Source: Nocardioides eburneiflavus (GTDB lineage Bacteria > Actinomycetota > Actinomycetes > Propionibacteriales > Nocardioidaceae). Taken from it: a DNA stretch of 64,000 bases. Made by a program: the position numbers and the translations under genes. Below are positions 14,448 to 23,726 of this stretch, one piece after another (the first letter of the stretch is position 1; every line of letters starts with the position of its first letter). The DNA is taken from assembly GCF_004785795.1 (NCBI RefSeq), contig NZ_SRRO01000001.1, forward strand, positions 62,001 to 126,000, given 5' to 3'. The notes beneath the pieces were generated by a model. The model had not been told where the DNA came from and did no database searches. It saw nothing but the letters and a program-made list of their open reading frames with translations.

Positions 14448-15853
14448 CGCTGCACCATCCCGGGGATCAGCAGGCTTACCAGGTCGGCGTCGTAGGTCTC
14501 CATGAGGTCGCCCATCGTCGGGTTGCCCGGGCGGGGCTTCTCGTCGGTGCCGGCGCGCGGCAGACCGGAGCCGAGGGTCGGCACGAGCGTGGGCAGGAGG
14601 GTCGACGGGATCGGCAGCGAGGGCTCGGGCGGCAGGCCCGGGATCGAGTTGAGCTCACGGCAGACGTCCTTGTCCTTGTTCTCCGCCTTGGCGCACTCCT
14701 CGCGCAGCCGGGTCAGCTTCTCGAGGTTGGCGAGCACCTTGGCGCAGGCCTCGCTGGTGAGCGAGCCGCTCTGCAGACAGGCCAGGACGTCGTTGACCAC
14801 GACGGTCGGGTCGATCACCGTCGGGAGGTTGGTCGGCAGCGTCGGCGTACCGGTGGTGCCGCCTGCGACGTCGACGTCGAGCGTGACCGAGAGGTTGGTG
14901 TAGTCGCCCATGTGCAGGTTGCGGGCGACCTGCGGGTCGCGGCCCACGACCTCGTCGACGAACGGGTAGGTGAGGAAGACGTGGAAGGCGTTGGTGAAGT
15001 CGTCGCCGGAGGCCGCGAGCTGGGTGAGGACCGGGTTGAGCCGCTCGAGGGAGGTGATGGTCGCTCCCTTGGAGCGGGCGATGACGTCGACGGCGACGTC
15101 GGACAGGTCGTTGAGCGCGGCCAGCATCTCCACGAGGTCGTCGCGCTGGCGGTCGATCGAGTCGAGGGCGCTGGGCAGCTCCTCGAGGGCCTTGTCGATC
15201 GTCGGGAGCTGCTTCTCCGCGGCGAGCGCGAGGCGGTTGAGCGACTCGATCGCGGCGATGATGTCGGCCTTGTTCTCGTCGAGCTGCCCGGTGAACGTGC
15301 GCAGGTTGCGCAGCACCGACCTCGCCGACTCCTCACGACCCTCCAGCGCCTTGTTGAGCTCCTGGGTGATGGTCTTGAGCTGCGCGACGCCACCGCCGTT
15401 GAGCAGCAGGCTCAGGGCGCCGAGGACCTCCTCGACCTCCGGGTTGCGGCCGGCACGCTCGATCGGGATCGTGTCGCCGTCGCCGAGGGCGTTGCTGCTG
15501 GCGCCCTCCTCGGGCGCGCTCAGCTCGACGAACTTCTCGCCGAGCAGGCTGGTCTGCCGCAGCTCGGCGACCGCGTTGTCGGGCAGCTCGACGTCGCGGC
15601 GCACCGCGAGGGTGACGAGGGCCTGGTAGCCCTCGAGGTCGATGGCGGTCACCTTGCCGACGCTGACGTCGTTGACCTTGACCGTCGACTGGGGCACCAG
15701 GTCGAGGACGTCGGCGAACTCGACCTTGACCGTCATCGGGTCCTCGCCGACGTCCGGTCCGCCCGGCAGCGGGAGGGAGTAGACGCTGGCGTCGCACCCG
15801 GACAGCAGGAGCCCGGCGAGCGCGGCGGGGACGAGGACCTTCAGGCGCTTCAC
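14444..15853 (-). CDS. mceE: Mce family lipoprotein, MceE position
   Basis: The 469-residue protein starts at GTG 15851-15853, overlapping the mceD stop (GTGA). The start is fixed by the lipoprotein signal that follows, ending in LLLSGCDAS. The Mce domain begins near residue 40 (VKVEFADVLDLVPQSTVKVN, then DVSVGKVTAIDL), followed by a helical coiled region. In Mce operons the E position is typically a lipoprotein (LprK type), in agreement with this. The C-terminal 100 residues are Pro-rich. Confidence 0.9.
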   Translation of the reverse strand: MKRLKVLVPAALAGLLLSGCDASVYSLPLPGGPDVGEDPMTVKVEFADVLDLVPQSTVKVNDVSVGKVTAIDLEGYQALVTLAVRRDVELPDNAVAELRQTSLLGEKFVELSAPEEGASSNALGDGDTIPIERAGRNPEVEEVLGALSLLLNGGGVAQLKTITQELNKALEGREESARSVLRNLRTFTGQLDENKADIIAAIESLNRLALAAEKQLPTIDKALEELPSALDSIDRQRDDLVEMLAALNDLSDVAVDVIARSKGATITSLERLNPVLTQLAASGDDFTNAFHVFLTYPFVDEVVGRDPQVARNLHMGDYTNLSVTLDVDVAGGTTGTPTLPTNLPTVIDPTVVVNDVLACLQSGSLTSEACAKVLANLEKLTRLREECAKAENKDKDVCRELNSIPGLPPEPSLPIPSTLLPTLVPTLGSGLPRAGTDEKPRPGNPTMGDLMETYDADLVSLLIPGMVQR

Positions 15854-16998
15854 CGCTCCACCTCCACGAGACCACCGAGGGTCGGGTCGAACACGTCCTG
15901 TGCGGGCAGGGCCGCGGTCTCGCCGAGGGCACCGGCACGCGGGCGGGCATCCAGCAGCTGGGTGATCCGGTCGCACACCTGCCCGGAGCGCTCGACCTGC
16001 CCCACGAAGCCGCACAGGAACGCGGCTGGGTCGAGCTCGAGCTGGTTGATCGACTCGCCGAAGTTGGCCCGCGTGTCGAGCGTGCCGGCCTGCGGGTTGT
16101 AGGTCAGCGCGAGGTTGTTGAGCGCCCCCGGCGCGACGCGCAGGATCTCGTCGAGCGCGGCGCGCTGGCGTACGAACACCTTGGCCACCCGGTTGAGGCC
16201 GGTGATGTTGCGGCTGAGGGAGCCCTTGTTCTCCTCGACGAACTCCTTGACCGCGGTCAGCGCCACGGACAGGTTCCTGGTCGCTGCGACCAGCTCCTCG
16301 CGCTCGCCGGCGAGCATCGTGGAGACGTCGGCGAGGGACTGGTTGAACTGACGGACCGTCTGGTCGTTGTCGGCGAGGGTCTCCATGAAGTTGCCGAGCG
16401 CCTCGACCGAGCCGAACAGCTCGTCGGAGTTCCCTGCGAGCGTGCTGCTCAGGCGGGAGTAGTCGCGCAGGGTCTGGCTGAAGGTCGTGCCCTGGCCACC
16501 GAAGTTGTCGGCGGTCACCGAGAGCAGGTCGGACAGGGCCCCGGTCCGGTTGGCCCCGCGCGGGCCGAGCGCGACGTTGAGGCGGTCGAGGCTGTCGTAG
16601 ATCTGGTCGAGCTCCAGCGGCTGCGAGGTGTCCTCGACGCTGAGCTCGGCGCCGTCGGCGAGGATCTCGCCCGTGCCGGAGTAGGCGGGGGTGAGCTGGA
16701 CGTACCGGTCGCCGACGACCGACGGGGCGATGATGACGGCCTTGGCGTCGGCCGGCAGCTTGACCTCGTCGTCGTACGTCATCGTGACGGTCACGTCGGT
16801 GCCGGTGGGCTCGACGCGGGTGACGGTGCCGACGGGGACGCCCAGCACGCGGACGTCACTGCCCTCGTAGACCGAGATCGCCCGCGGGAAGTGCGCGACG
16901 ACCGTGCGGGACGTGTCGCCGCCGAGCACGCTGACCGCCGCCGCGACGACGAAGCCGAGCACGACCAGGGGGACGAGGATGCGCTTCACGAGGTCCAT
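15850..16998 (-). CDS. mceD: Mce family protein, MceD position
   Basis: A 382-residue Mce protein: membrane anchor at about 5-26, Mce domain at about 34-110 (VVAHFPRAISVYEGSDVRVL and GVPVGTVTRVEP), then helices and a C-terminal segment with two Cys (FLCGFVGQ...GQVCDR). It follows mceC by three bases and overlaps mceE. Letter assignments follow operon order, not proven orthology. Confidence 0.9.
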   Translation of the reverse strand: MDLVKRILVPLVVLGFVVAAAVSVLGGDTSRTVVAHFPRAISVYEGSDVRVLGVPVGTVTRVEPTGTDVTVTMTYDDEVKLPADAKAVIIAPSVVGDRYVQLTPAYSGTGEILADGAELSVEDTSQPLELDQIYDSLDRLNVALGPRGANRTGALSDLLSVTADNFGGQGTTFSQTLRDYSRLSSTLAGNSDELFGSVEALGNFMETLADNDQTVRQFNQSLADVSTMLAGEREELVAATRNLSVALTAVKEFVEENKGSLSRNITGLNRVAKVFVRQRAALDEILRVAPGALNNLALTYNPQAGTLDTRANFGESINQLELDPAAFLCGFVGQVERSGQVCDRITQLLDARPRAGALGETAALPAQDVFDPTLGGLVEVER

Positions 16999-17001
16999 GG
17001 G

Positions 17002-17964
17002 TCAGCCCACCTGCGGGACGGGTGGGAAGTTGGAGATCCAGGTGTCGAACCACGGACCGGTGCCGAGCGTGTTGGCGAACACGCGGTAGAACGGCGCCAT
17101 CAGCCGCAGGCTGCTGTCGAGGTTGTCCTCGTTCTTGTTGAGCACCGCGATGACGCTCTCGAGGTGCGCCAGCGCCGGCTTGAGGTCCGCGCGCGACTGG
17201 TCGATGAGCCTGGTGAGCTCCTTGGACAGGGTGGTGCTCGAGACGAGCAGGTCGTGCACCGCCTCCCGGCGGGCCACGAGGGCACGGAACAGCACGTCGC
17301 TGTCCTCCATCAGCTTGATGATGTCCTGGTCGCGCTCGTCGAGGACCGTCGAGACCCGCTCGAGGTTGACGAGCAGGGTGTTGAGCTGCTCGTCCTTCGA
17401 GGCGATGTTGGCCGAGAGCCGGCTCAGGCCGTCGAGCGCCCCGCGGAACTCCTCGGGGGTGTTGCGGGTGAGGTCGGCCAGCGTGGTCAGCGACTCGGCG
17501 AGCTGGTCGGTGTCGATCTGCTCCGACGTCGAGGCGAGGCCCTCGAAGGCCTCGACGACGTCGAACGGCGACGACGTGCGCGCAGCCGGGATGGTGGCCC
17601 CCTCGTCGAGCTGCCCGCCGCCGGCCGGCTCGAGCGCGAGGAACATCGACCCGAGGATCGTCTTGACCTTGATGGCGGCGCGGGTGTCGGACCCGAACTC
17701 GGCGGCGTCGTCGACCTTGAAGCTCACCTTGACCTCGTTGCCGGCCAGCTCGATGTCGTCGACCTTGCCGACGCGTACGCCCGCGATGCGGACCTCGTCG
17801 TTGACCTTGAGGCCGCCGGCCTCGGTGAACATCGCGTGGTAGGTGTCGCCGCCGCCGATGACCGGGAGGTCGTCGGCGCGCAGCGCGGCGACCAGCACCA
17901 TCGCCAGCACGACGATGCTGACGGCGCCGACGACGACCGGGTTGCGCTCGCGAAATGGCTTCAT
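17002..17964 (-). CDS. mceC: Mce family protein, MceC position
   Basis: A 320-residue Mce protein with an anchor at about 10-28 and an Mce domain at about 40-115 (HAMFTEAGGLKVNDEVRIA and GVRVGKVDDIEL, then ILGSMFLALEP). Helical repeats follow and it ends NFPPVPQVG. It is the shortest of the six Mce proteins. It overlaps mceB by four bases. Confidence 0.9.
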   Translation of the reverse strand: MKPFRERNPVVVGAVSIVVLAMVLVAALRADDLPVIGGGDTYHAMFTEAGGLKVNDEVRIAGVRVGKVDDIELAGNEVKVSFKVDDAAEFGSDTRAAIKVKTILGSMFLALEPAGGGQLDEGATIPAARTSSPFDVVEAFEGLASTSEQIDTDQLAESLTTLADLTRNTPEEFRGALDGLSRLSANIASKDEQLNTLLVNLERVSTVLDERDQDIIKLMEDSDVLFRALVARREAVHDLLVSSTTLSKELTRLIDQSRADLKPALAHLESVIAVLNKNEDNLDSSLRLMAPFYRVFANTLGTGPWFDTWISNFPPVPQVG

Positions 17965-18998
17965 CCGAGATCACACCTGTCGGAGCCGGTGGTGTACTTC
18001 ACCGGGACCTGCACGTTGCCGGGCAGGTTGACCCGGCCCTGGAACTCGCAGAGGTAGAAGTTGAAGAACGAGCCGTAGATCGCGGTGCGACCGATCTTGT
18101 TGAGCTTGATCGGCAGGACCTGGAGGGCGCGGTCGAGCTCGGCCTTGTTCTTGTCGATGTTGCCCGCGACCGCCCGCAGCTCCTTGATGTCCTTGACGAA
18201 GGGCTCACGGATGCCGTCGATGAGCGAGGCCGTCTCGACCGACAGGGCCGAGACCTCCTCGAGGGAGCCGAGGATCGCGTTGCGGTCCTTCTTGAGGCCG
18301 CCGACGAGGGTCCGGAACGACCGGATCAGGCGCGTCAGCTGCTGGTCGCGGTCGGCCACGTGGTCGAGGACGAGCGAGAGGTTGTCGATCAGGTCGCCGA
18401 TGACCTCGTCGCGGTCGGCCAGCGTGGAGGTGACCGACGCGGTGTGGGCAAGGAGCCCCTCGAGGGTGCCGCCCTCGCCCTGGAAGACCTGGATCAGCTC
18501 GAAGGAGAGCTGGTTGACGTCCTCGGGCGAGAGGGCCTGGAACAGCGGCTTGAAGCCGTTGAACAGCACGGTCAGGTCGAGTGCAGCCTTGGTGCGGGAG
18601 ACGGGGATCGTCGAGCCGTCCGGCAGCCGCTGGGTGTCCCCGACCTCCTGGGTCAGCGAGATGTAGCGCTGGCCGACGAGGTTGCGGTAGCGGATGGCGG
18701 CGTTGGTGCCGCCGTTGACCGAGGTCTCGTCGTCGACGGTGAACGTGATCAGTGCGCGGGTGCGGTCGACGATCTCGACGTCGTCGACCGTGCCGACCCG
18801 AACGCCGGCGACGCGGATGTCGTCGCCCTTGTTGACGCCGGTGGCGTCGGTGAACTCCGCGCGGTACTGGCGCGAGGACCCGAAGCCGAGGTTGCCGATG
18901 GTGACGACGAGGACCGTCGTGGCGAGGGACGTGACGACCACGAAGACCAGGAGCTTGAACAGGTCGACGGACGTTTTCTTGTCGAGGAGCTGGCTCAT
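17961..18998 (-). CDS. mceB: Mce family protein, MceB position
   Basis: A 345-residue Mce protein beginning MSQLLDKKTSVDLFKLLVFV. ATG at 18996-18998 overlaps the mceA stop, and the membrane anchor follows directly, which decides the start. The Mce domain covers about 38-115 (RAEFTDATGVNKGDDIRVA and GVRVGTVDDVEI, then NLVGQRYISLTQE). Confidence 0.9.
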   Translation of the reverse strand: MSQLLDKKTSVDLFKLLVFVVVTSLATTVLVVTIGNLGFGSSRQYRAEFTDATGVNKGDDIRVAGVRVGTVDDVEIVDRTRALITFTVDDETSVNGGTNAAIRYRNLVGQRYISLTQEVGDTQRLPDGSTIPVSRTKAALDLTVLFNGFKPLFQALSPEDVNQLSFELIQVFQGEGGTLEGLLAHTASVTSTLADRDEVIGDLIDNLSLVLDHVADRDQQLTRLIRSFRTLVGGLKKDRNAILGSLEEVSALSVETASLIDGIREPFVKDIKELRAVAGNIDKNKAELDRALQVLPIKLNKIGRTAIYGSFFNFYLCEFQGRVNLPGNVQVPVKYTTGSDRCDLG

Positions 18999-20281
18999 CG
19001 CAGCGACACCTCCGCACCGCGCGCCATCGGACCGACGAGGAGCACGCCCAGGTCGGGCACGTCGTCGGCGCTGACACCGAGCCCAGGAGCGAGGAGACCC
19101 TTGAGGAGCGCGGTCTCCTCGCGCCCGCCGACGTAGCCGGCGGAGGTGCCGGACCAGCCCGGCCCGACCCGGCTGGTGCCCTTGCCCGTGGGCTCGTCGA
19201 CGCCGTCGACGAAGTCGGGCTGGTGGGTCACGGGGTTGCTCTGCGACCACGGCGGGCTGGGCAGCCGGCCGCAGTAGGGGCCCCGCTTGTCGCCGTAGAC
19301 GGGTGCGTCGGCGGCGGTGTAGCCGCGCGGCTGGTTGGGCAGCGTCTCGAGCACGATATGGAGTGTGAAGCCGCGGAACGCCTCGGCCTGGAGCTTGCCG
19401 GCACCGACGATGCCGCCGAGCAGGCACGGGTAGCCGGGCGCGTAGCGGGCGAACACCTCGAGCTGCGCGGCGCCGAGGTCGGCCAGCCGCACCAGGTTGT
19501 CGCCGTTGGCGCGGGTGAACCTGTCGGCGACGGCGGCGAACTTGGAGACGTCGTTGAAGAGGGCCTTCAGCTTCTCCTCGCGGTCCTCCAGCGTGGAGGT
19601 GGTGGTGATCGTGTTGCGCAGGATCGTGGCGACCTCGGGCAGCACGTCGGCGTACGTGTCGGACACCTCGGCGGTCAGCCGCAGGTCCTCCACGAGCGCG
19701 GGCAGCTCGGGGTTGAAGCGGGTGAGGTAGCGGTCGAGGGTCTCGATGGTCTCGCCGAGCCGCTCACCGCGACCCTCGAGCGCCGTCGCGACCGCGTTGA
19801 GGGTCATGTTGAGGTCGGCGGGCTGCACGGCCCGCAGGAGCGGGTAGAGGTCGCTGAGCACCTGCTCGACCTCGATCGAGAGGTCGGTGCGCCGGATGAC
19901 ATCGCCGTCGGCGATGGGTGCTGCGGACGAGCCGCCGTCGGGGACGTCGAGCGAGACGAACTTCTCGCCGAACAGGGTCTTGGGCAGGATCGAGGCCGTC
20001 ACGTCGCCCGGGATGTCGGTGGTGCGGTCCTGGTAGAGCCCGAGGGTGATCTCGGCCCCCTCGGCGGTGGGCTCGTAGTCGAGCACCTCCCCGACGATGA
20101 CGCCCTTGATCTTGACGTCGGCGCGCTGCGGCAGCTGCAGTCCGATGCGGGACGCCTGCACGGTCACCTCGTCGTAGTCGCTGAACTTCTTGGTGAACAC
20201 GCCGTACGTCGCCCAGACCGCGGCGAGCATCAGGACGAGGAACACCACTCCCAGCGCCTTGGTCTTCATCCCGGTCCTCAT
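18995..20281 (-). CDS. mceA: Mce family protein, MceA position
   Basis: A 428-residue Mce protein: anchor at about 5-25, Mce domain at about 30-110 (VTVQASRIGLQLPQRADVKI and KGVIVGEVLDYEP, then TLFGEKFVSLDVP), a helical region, and a long Pro/Gly-rich C-terminal tail of about 100 residues. It starts seven bases after yrbEB with GAGGGG upstream of ATG 20279-20281; a second in-frame ATG at 20269 is also possible. Confidence 0.9.
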   Translation of the reverse strand: MRTGMKTKALGVVFLVLMLAAVWATYGVFTKKFSDYDEVTVQASRIGLQLPQRADVKIKGVIVGEVLDYEPTAEGAEITLGLYQDRTTDIPGDVTASILPKTLFGEKFVSLDVPDGGSSAAPIADGDVIRRTDLSIEVEQVLSDLYPLLRAVQPADLNMTLNAVATALEGRGERLGETIETLDRYLTRFNPELPALVEDLRLTAEVSDTYADVLPEVATILRNTITTTSTLEDREEKLKALFNDVSKFAAVADRFTRANGDNLVRLADLGAAQLEVFARYAPGYPCLLGGIVGAGKLQAEAFRGFTLHIVLETLPNQPRGYTAADAPVYGDKRGPYCGRLPSPPWSQSNPVTHQPDFVDGVDEPTGKGTSRVGPGWSGTSAGYVGGREETALLKGLLAPGLGVSADDVPDLGVLLVGPMARGAEVSLR

Positions 20282-20288
20282 CAGCCCC

Positions 20289-21119
20289 TCACCCCGCCAA
20301 CCGCACGGTCGTGGACGCGCCCCAGATCGCCATCGACAGCAGCAGGTCGAGCACGTTGATCGCGACGATGCTGGTGCGTACGGCACGCCCGACGGCGACG
20401 CCGACGCCGGCGGGACCGCCGGAGGCGTTGTAGCCGTGGTAGCAGTGGATGAGGATGACGGTGACGGCGAAGACGAGGACCTTGCCGAAGGACCACAGCA
20501 CGTCGCCCGGCGGCAGGAACGCGTTGAAGTAGTGGTCGTAGGTGCCCGAGGACTGCCCGTAGATCTGGGTCACGACGAGCCGGCTGGCGAAGTAGGACGA
20601 CAGCAGGCCGACGACGTAGAGCGGGATGATCGCGATCAGGCCCCCCACGACGCGCGTCGCGACGAGGAAGGGCATCGACGGGATCGCCATCACCTCGAGG
20701 GCGTCGACCTCCTCGGAGATGCGCATCGCGCCGAGCTGGGCGGTGAAGCCGCACCCGACCGTGGCGGCGAGGGCGATGCCGGCGACGAGGGGAGCGATCT
20801 CGCGGGTGTTGAAGTAGGCCGAGACGAACCCGGAGAAGGCCGCGGTGCCGAGCTGGTTGAGGGCGGCGTAGCCCGACAGGCCCACCTGGGCCCCGGTGAA
20901 GAAGGTCATCCCGATGATCACGCCGACGGTGCCGCCGATGACCGCGAGGGCACCCGAGCCGAGGGTCACCTCGGCGAGGATCCGCATGATCTCGCGGGGG
21001 TAGTGGGTCACCGAGCGGGGCACCGACCGCAGGACCTTGAGGTGGAAGGCCAGCTGGCCACCCAGGTCGTCGAGGGAGGAGAGCGGCTTGGCGTAGACGT
21101 CCTTGAGAGCCATCGTCAT
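20289..21119 (-). CDS. yrbEB: MlaE/YrbE-family ABC permease, second subunit of the Mce importer
   Basis: A 276-residue integral membrane protein with about five to six helices and the family pattern (GCGFTAQLGAMRISEEVDALEVMAI, shown in parts: EEVDALEVM). With YrbEA it forms the permease through which lipids collected by the MceA-F tunnel pass, driven by the MceG ATPase. It overlaps yrbEA by four bases. Confidence 0.92.
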   Translation of the reverse strand: MTMALKDVYAKPLSSLDDLGGQLAFHLKVLRSVPRSVTHYPREIMRILAEVTLGSGALAVIGGTVGVIIGMTFFTGAQVGLSGYAALNQLGTAAFSGFVSAYFNTREIAPLVAGIALAATVGCGFTAQLGAMRISEEVDALEVMAIPSMPFLVATRVVGGLIAIIPLYVVGLLSSYFASRLVVTQIYGQSSGTYDHYFNAFLPPGDVLWSFGKVLVFAVTVILIHCYHGYNASGGPAGVGVAVGRAVRTSIVAINVLDLLLSMAIWGASTTVRLAG

Positions 21120-21901
21120 CCGCCCTTCGGGGGCACGACCTGCAGGTAGATCATGCTGAGGACGAAGTTGGCCACGAAGAGCAGCAGGAACGTGATGACC
21201 ACGGACTCGTTGACCGCGTCACCGACGCCCTTGGGGCCGCCCTTGGCGTTCATGCCCTTGTAGGACGCGACGATCGCGGCGATGAGGCCGAAGACCAGCG
21301 CCTTGATGAGGCCGATCCACAGGTCGGGCAGCTGGGCCAGCGCGGTGAAGCTGGCGAGGTAGGCGCCCGGGGTGCCGTCCTGGAGGATGACGTTGAAGAC
21401 GTAGCCGCCGGTCACGCCGACCACGCTCACCATGCCGTTGAGGAAGAACGCCACGAGCATGCAGGCGAGCACGCGGGGCACCACGAGGCGCTGGATCGGG
21501 TCGATCCCCAGCACCATCATCGCGTCGAGCTCCTCGCGGATCTTGCGCGCGCCGAGGTCGGCGGCGATCGCGGACCCGCCCGCACCCGCGATCAGCAGCG
21601 CGGTCCCGATGGGCGCGGCCTGCTGGATCACCGCCAGCACCGACGCGGAGCCGGTGAAGGACTGGGCGCCGAACTGCTTGATCAGCCCGCCGACCTGGAG
21701 CGCGATCACGGCGCCGAACGGGATGGCCACCAGCGCCGTCGGGATGATCGTCACCGAGGCGATGAACCAGGACTGCTGGATGAACTCGCGCAGCTGGAAG
21801 GGCCGGCGGAACAGCCCGCGGAAGACGTCGAGGGCGAACGCGAACAGGTTGCCCGCGACCCCGATGGGGGCGAGCGCGCGCGAGGACAGCGAGGTGGACA
21901 C
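21116..21901 (-). CDS. yrbEA: MlaE/YrbE-family ABC permease, first subunit of the Mce importer
   Basis: A 261-residue membrane protein with the MlaE-family block DLGARKIREELDAMMVLGI around residues 130-150, which contacts the ATPase. Hydrophobic helices occupy most of the rest. It begins six bases after mceG and overlaps yrbEB. Confidence 0.92.
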   Translation of the reverse strand: MSTSLSSRALAPIGVAGNLFAFALDVFRGLFRRPFQLREFIQQSWFIASVTIIPTALVAIPFGAVIALQVGGLIKQFGAQSFTGSASVLAVIQQAAPIGTALLIAGAGGSAIAADLGARKIREELDAMMVLGIDPIQRLVVPRVLACMLVAFFLNGMVSVVGVTGGYVFNVILQDGTPGAYLASFTALAQLPDLWIGLIKALVFGLIAAIVASYKGMNAKGGPKGVGDAVNESVVITFLLLFVANFVLSMIYLQVVPPKGG

Positions 21902-21907
21902 GGCTCG

Positions 21908-22864
21908 TCAGACCCCCGGGGCCAGGCCGGCGTTGCTGGACTCGAAGGACCCGGGCGGCGGGGTGATGCCGTTCTCGCGGCACCACTCCCCCGCGGGCCG
22001 CTGGCTGCGCCGCGGGATGCCGTTGGACGGGTCGAGCTGGAGCGGGATGGGCGGCAGCGGCGGCAGCTCCTGCCCGGCCTCCGCGGCGAGCTCGTCGGCG
22101 TCCTTCTCCTCGGACATGCCGATGGGCCCGACGCGCTGGGCGTTGAGGAACTGGCGCACGACCGGCTCCTCGGAGCTGAGCAGCTGCTCGCGCGGGCCGA
22201 ACATGGCGAGGTGGCGGTGGTAGAGCAGCCCGATGTTGTCGGGGACCGTGCGCGCGGTGTTGATGTCGTGGGTGACGATCAGGAACGTGGCGTCGATCTG
22301 GGCGTTGAGGTCGACGATCAGCTGGTTGAGGAACGCGGTGCGCACCGGGTCGAGGCCGGAGTCGGGCTCGTCGAAGAGCACGATCTCGGGGTCGAGCACG
22401 AGCGCGCGGGCGAGGCCGGCGCGCTTGCGCATGCCGCCGGAGATCTCGCCCGGCAGCTTGTCCTCGGCGCCGAGGAGGCCGACGAGGTCCATCTTCTCCA
22501 TGACGATGTCGCGGACCTCGGACTCGGACTTCTTCGTGTGCTCGCGCAGCGGGAAGGCGACGTTGTCGTAGAGGTTCATCGAGCCGAACATCGCGCCGTC
22601 CTGGAACAGCACGCCGAACAGCTTGCGGATCTCGTAGAGGTCGCGCTCGGAGCAGCTGGCGATGTCGGTGCCCTCGATGATGATCGAGCCCTTGTCGGGC
22701 TTGAGCAGACCGATGAGGGTCTTGAGGAAGACCGACTTGCCGGTGCCGGACGGGCCGAGCATCACACAGATCTCGCCCGCGGGCACGGTGAGCGTCACGT
22801 CGCCCCAGATGAGCTGCTTGCCGAAGGACTTCGTGAGGTCGTTGACCTGGATCTCGACACCCAT
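21908..22864 (-). CDS. mceG: Mce importer ATPase (MceG/Mkl-like)
   Basis: A 318-residue ABC ATPase: Walker A GPSGTGKS at 37-44, Q-loop near 88, signature ISGGMRKRAG at 141-150, Walker B IVLFDEP at 161-167, and the H-loop in IVTHD. The GGMRKR form of the signature is typical of MlaF/MceG ATPases. About 75 residues after the ATPase fold form a Glu/Pro-rich tail, a feature also seen in MceG, where the extension matters for stability. ATG at 22862-22864 is chosen because GGAGG lies six bases upstream; the GTG two codons earlier touches the GGAGG. First gene of the operon. Confidence 0.92.
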   Translation of the reverse strand: MGVEIQVNDLTKSFGKQLIWGDVTLTVPAGEICVMLGPSGTGKSVFLKTLIGLLKPDKGSIIIEGTDIASCSERDLYEIRKLFGVLFQDGAMFGSMNLYDNVAFPLREHTKKSESEVRDIVMEKMDLVGLLGAEDKLPGEISGGMRKRAGLARALVLDPEIVLFDEPDSGLDPVRTAFLNQLIVDLNAQIDATFLIVTHDINTARTVPDNIGLLYHRHLAMFGPREQLLSSEEPVVRQFLNAQRVGPIGMSEEKDADELAAEAGQELPPLPPIPLQLDPSNGIPRRSQRPAGEWCRENGITPPPGSFESSNAGLAPGV

Positions 22865-23279
22865 GTGCACCCTCCTGCCGTCTGGTTCCCTGGCTCGCGC
22901 CGGGCTCCCGTCCCGCGCTACTACTGGGTAGACAACGCGGGAGGTCGCGAGAGGTTACGGGCGGGACGAGACGGTCGTCACCACCCGTGGGGAGGGACGG
23001 GCCGGGCCGACCTCCCGAGGGTCCAACGACAGGACCGCCGACGACGTCGAGGCCAAGCTCGGGGCGACAGCCCCTCGACCGTCGTGCCACTCAGGCGCTC
23101 GAGACCGTCCGCGACCTCCTCACGTCGGGCGGTGCGCGTGACGTCGTCCTGGTTCCCTGGCAGGGATGGTCCCTGCGACGGCGTGCCCGAGATCATGGCG
23201 CCGTCGTCTTGGATCGATCCAATCCCTGCCGCAGACTGGAGGTCCACCCGGGACTCATCGTGACTCGAAGGGGTTGTCC
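22865..23279. other. Gene-free 415-bp region upstream of mceG
   Basis: This divergent intergenic region should hold the mce operon promoter, but I see no convincing -35/-10 pair. A small hairpin, GCAGGGA/TCCCTGC with loop TGG, is at 23160-23176. Short open frames on both strands lack a ribosome binding site and normal codon use, so I do not call them genes. Confidence 0.5.
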
Positions 23280-23558
23280 ATGACGAGCCAGACCCGCCTG
23301 ACCGACGAGCTCGACGCGCTCTACGCCGCCTACGTCGAGTCCATCAACGATGCCGTCGCGGCCGACGACCTGGCCCTCGCTGCCGAGCTCGCCGAGTCGT
23401 ACGACCGGGACGCGATCGTGCTGATGGCCGAGCGAGAAGGGCGACAGGACCTGCTGTCCCACTTCGGTCTGACGCCGGACGGCGGGCGGCTCAGCGTGGA
23501 GCGCGACACGCCACTGCGCCGTCTCGTGAAGAGCGTCGCTGCGCTGCGCTCCGTCTGA
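23280..23558 (+). CDS. Small hypothetical protein (92 residues)
   Basis: ATG at 23280-23282 is preceded by GAAGGGG at a suitable distance. The product is acidic in its N-terminal half, with helical, Ala/Leu/Glu-rich sequence (DDLALAAELAESYDRDA), and ends in a basic segment (RRLVKSVAALRSV). No membrane helix, signal peptide, or known domain is seen. It stands alone on the plus strand between the mce operon and the betaine island. Confidence 0.6.
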   Translation: MTSQTRLTDELDALYAAYVESINDAVAADDLALAAELAESYDRDAIVLMAEREGRQDLLSHFGLTPDGGRLSVERDTPLRRLVKSVAALRSV

Positions 23559-23638
23559 GCGACCGGCACGTCAGCCGGACCGCCCGTAGGGCAGCCGCTC
23601 GACCGTGGCCGGGCGGCGCAGGTCGTCCAGGGGCTCAG

Positions 23639-23691
23639 TGGGGAACCATCCGCACCTCCAGCGGCCCGATTCGCGTGCCGTTGGTTCCCCA
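23639..23691. repeat. 53-bp palindromic repeat, copy 1
   Basis: The ends TGGGGAACCA (23639-23648) and TGGTTCCCCA (23682-23691) are perfect inverted repeats. The second copy at 44163-44215 has the same length, the same arms and about 60 percent identity in the 33-bp core. It lies between the small hypothetical gene and the 3' end of etfA, at the left border of the betaine island. Confidence 0.75.
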
Positions 23692-23726
23692 AGGCCGCAA
23701 GAGGAGGGCCGAGCCCGACGGGCGAC

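Noticed and set aside
22978..23247. Minus-strand open frame of 89 codons upstream of mceG
   Set aside because: No ribosome binding site, an Arg-rich C-terminus typical of spurious GC-rich frames, and no recognisable domain.
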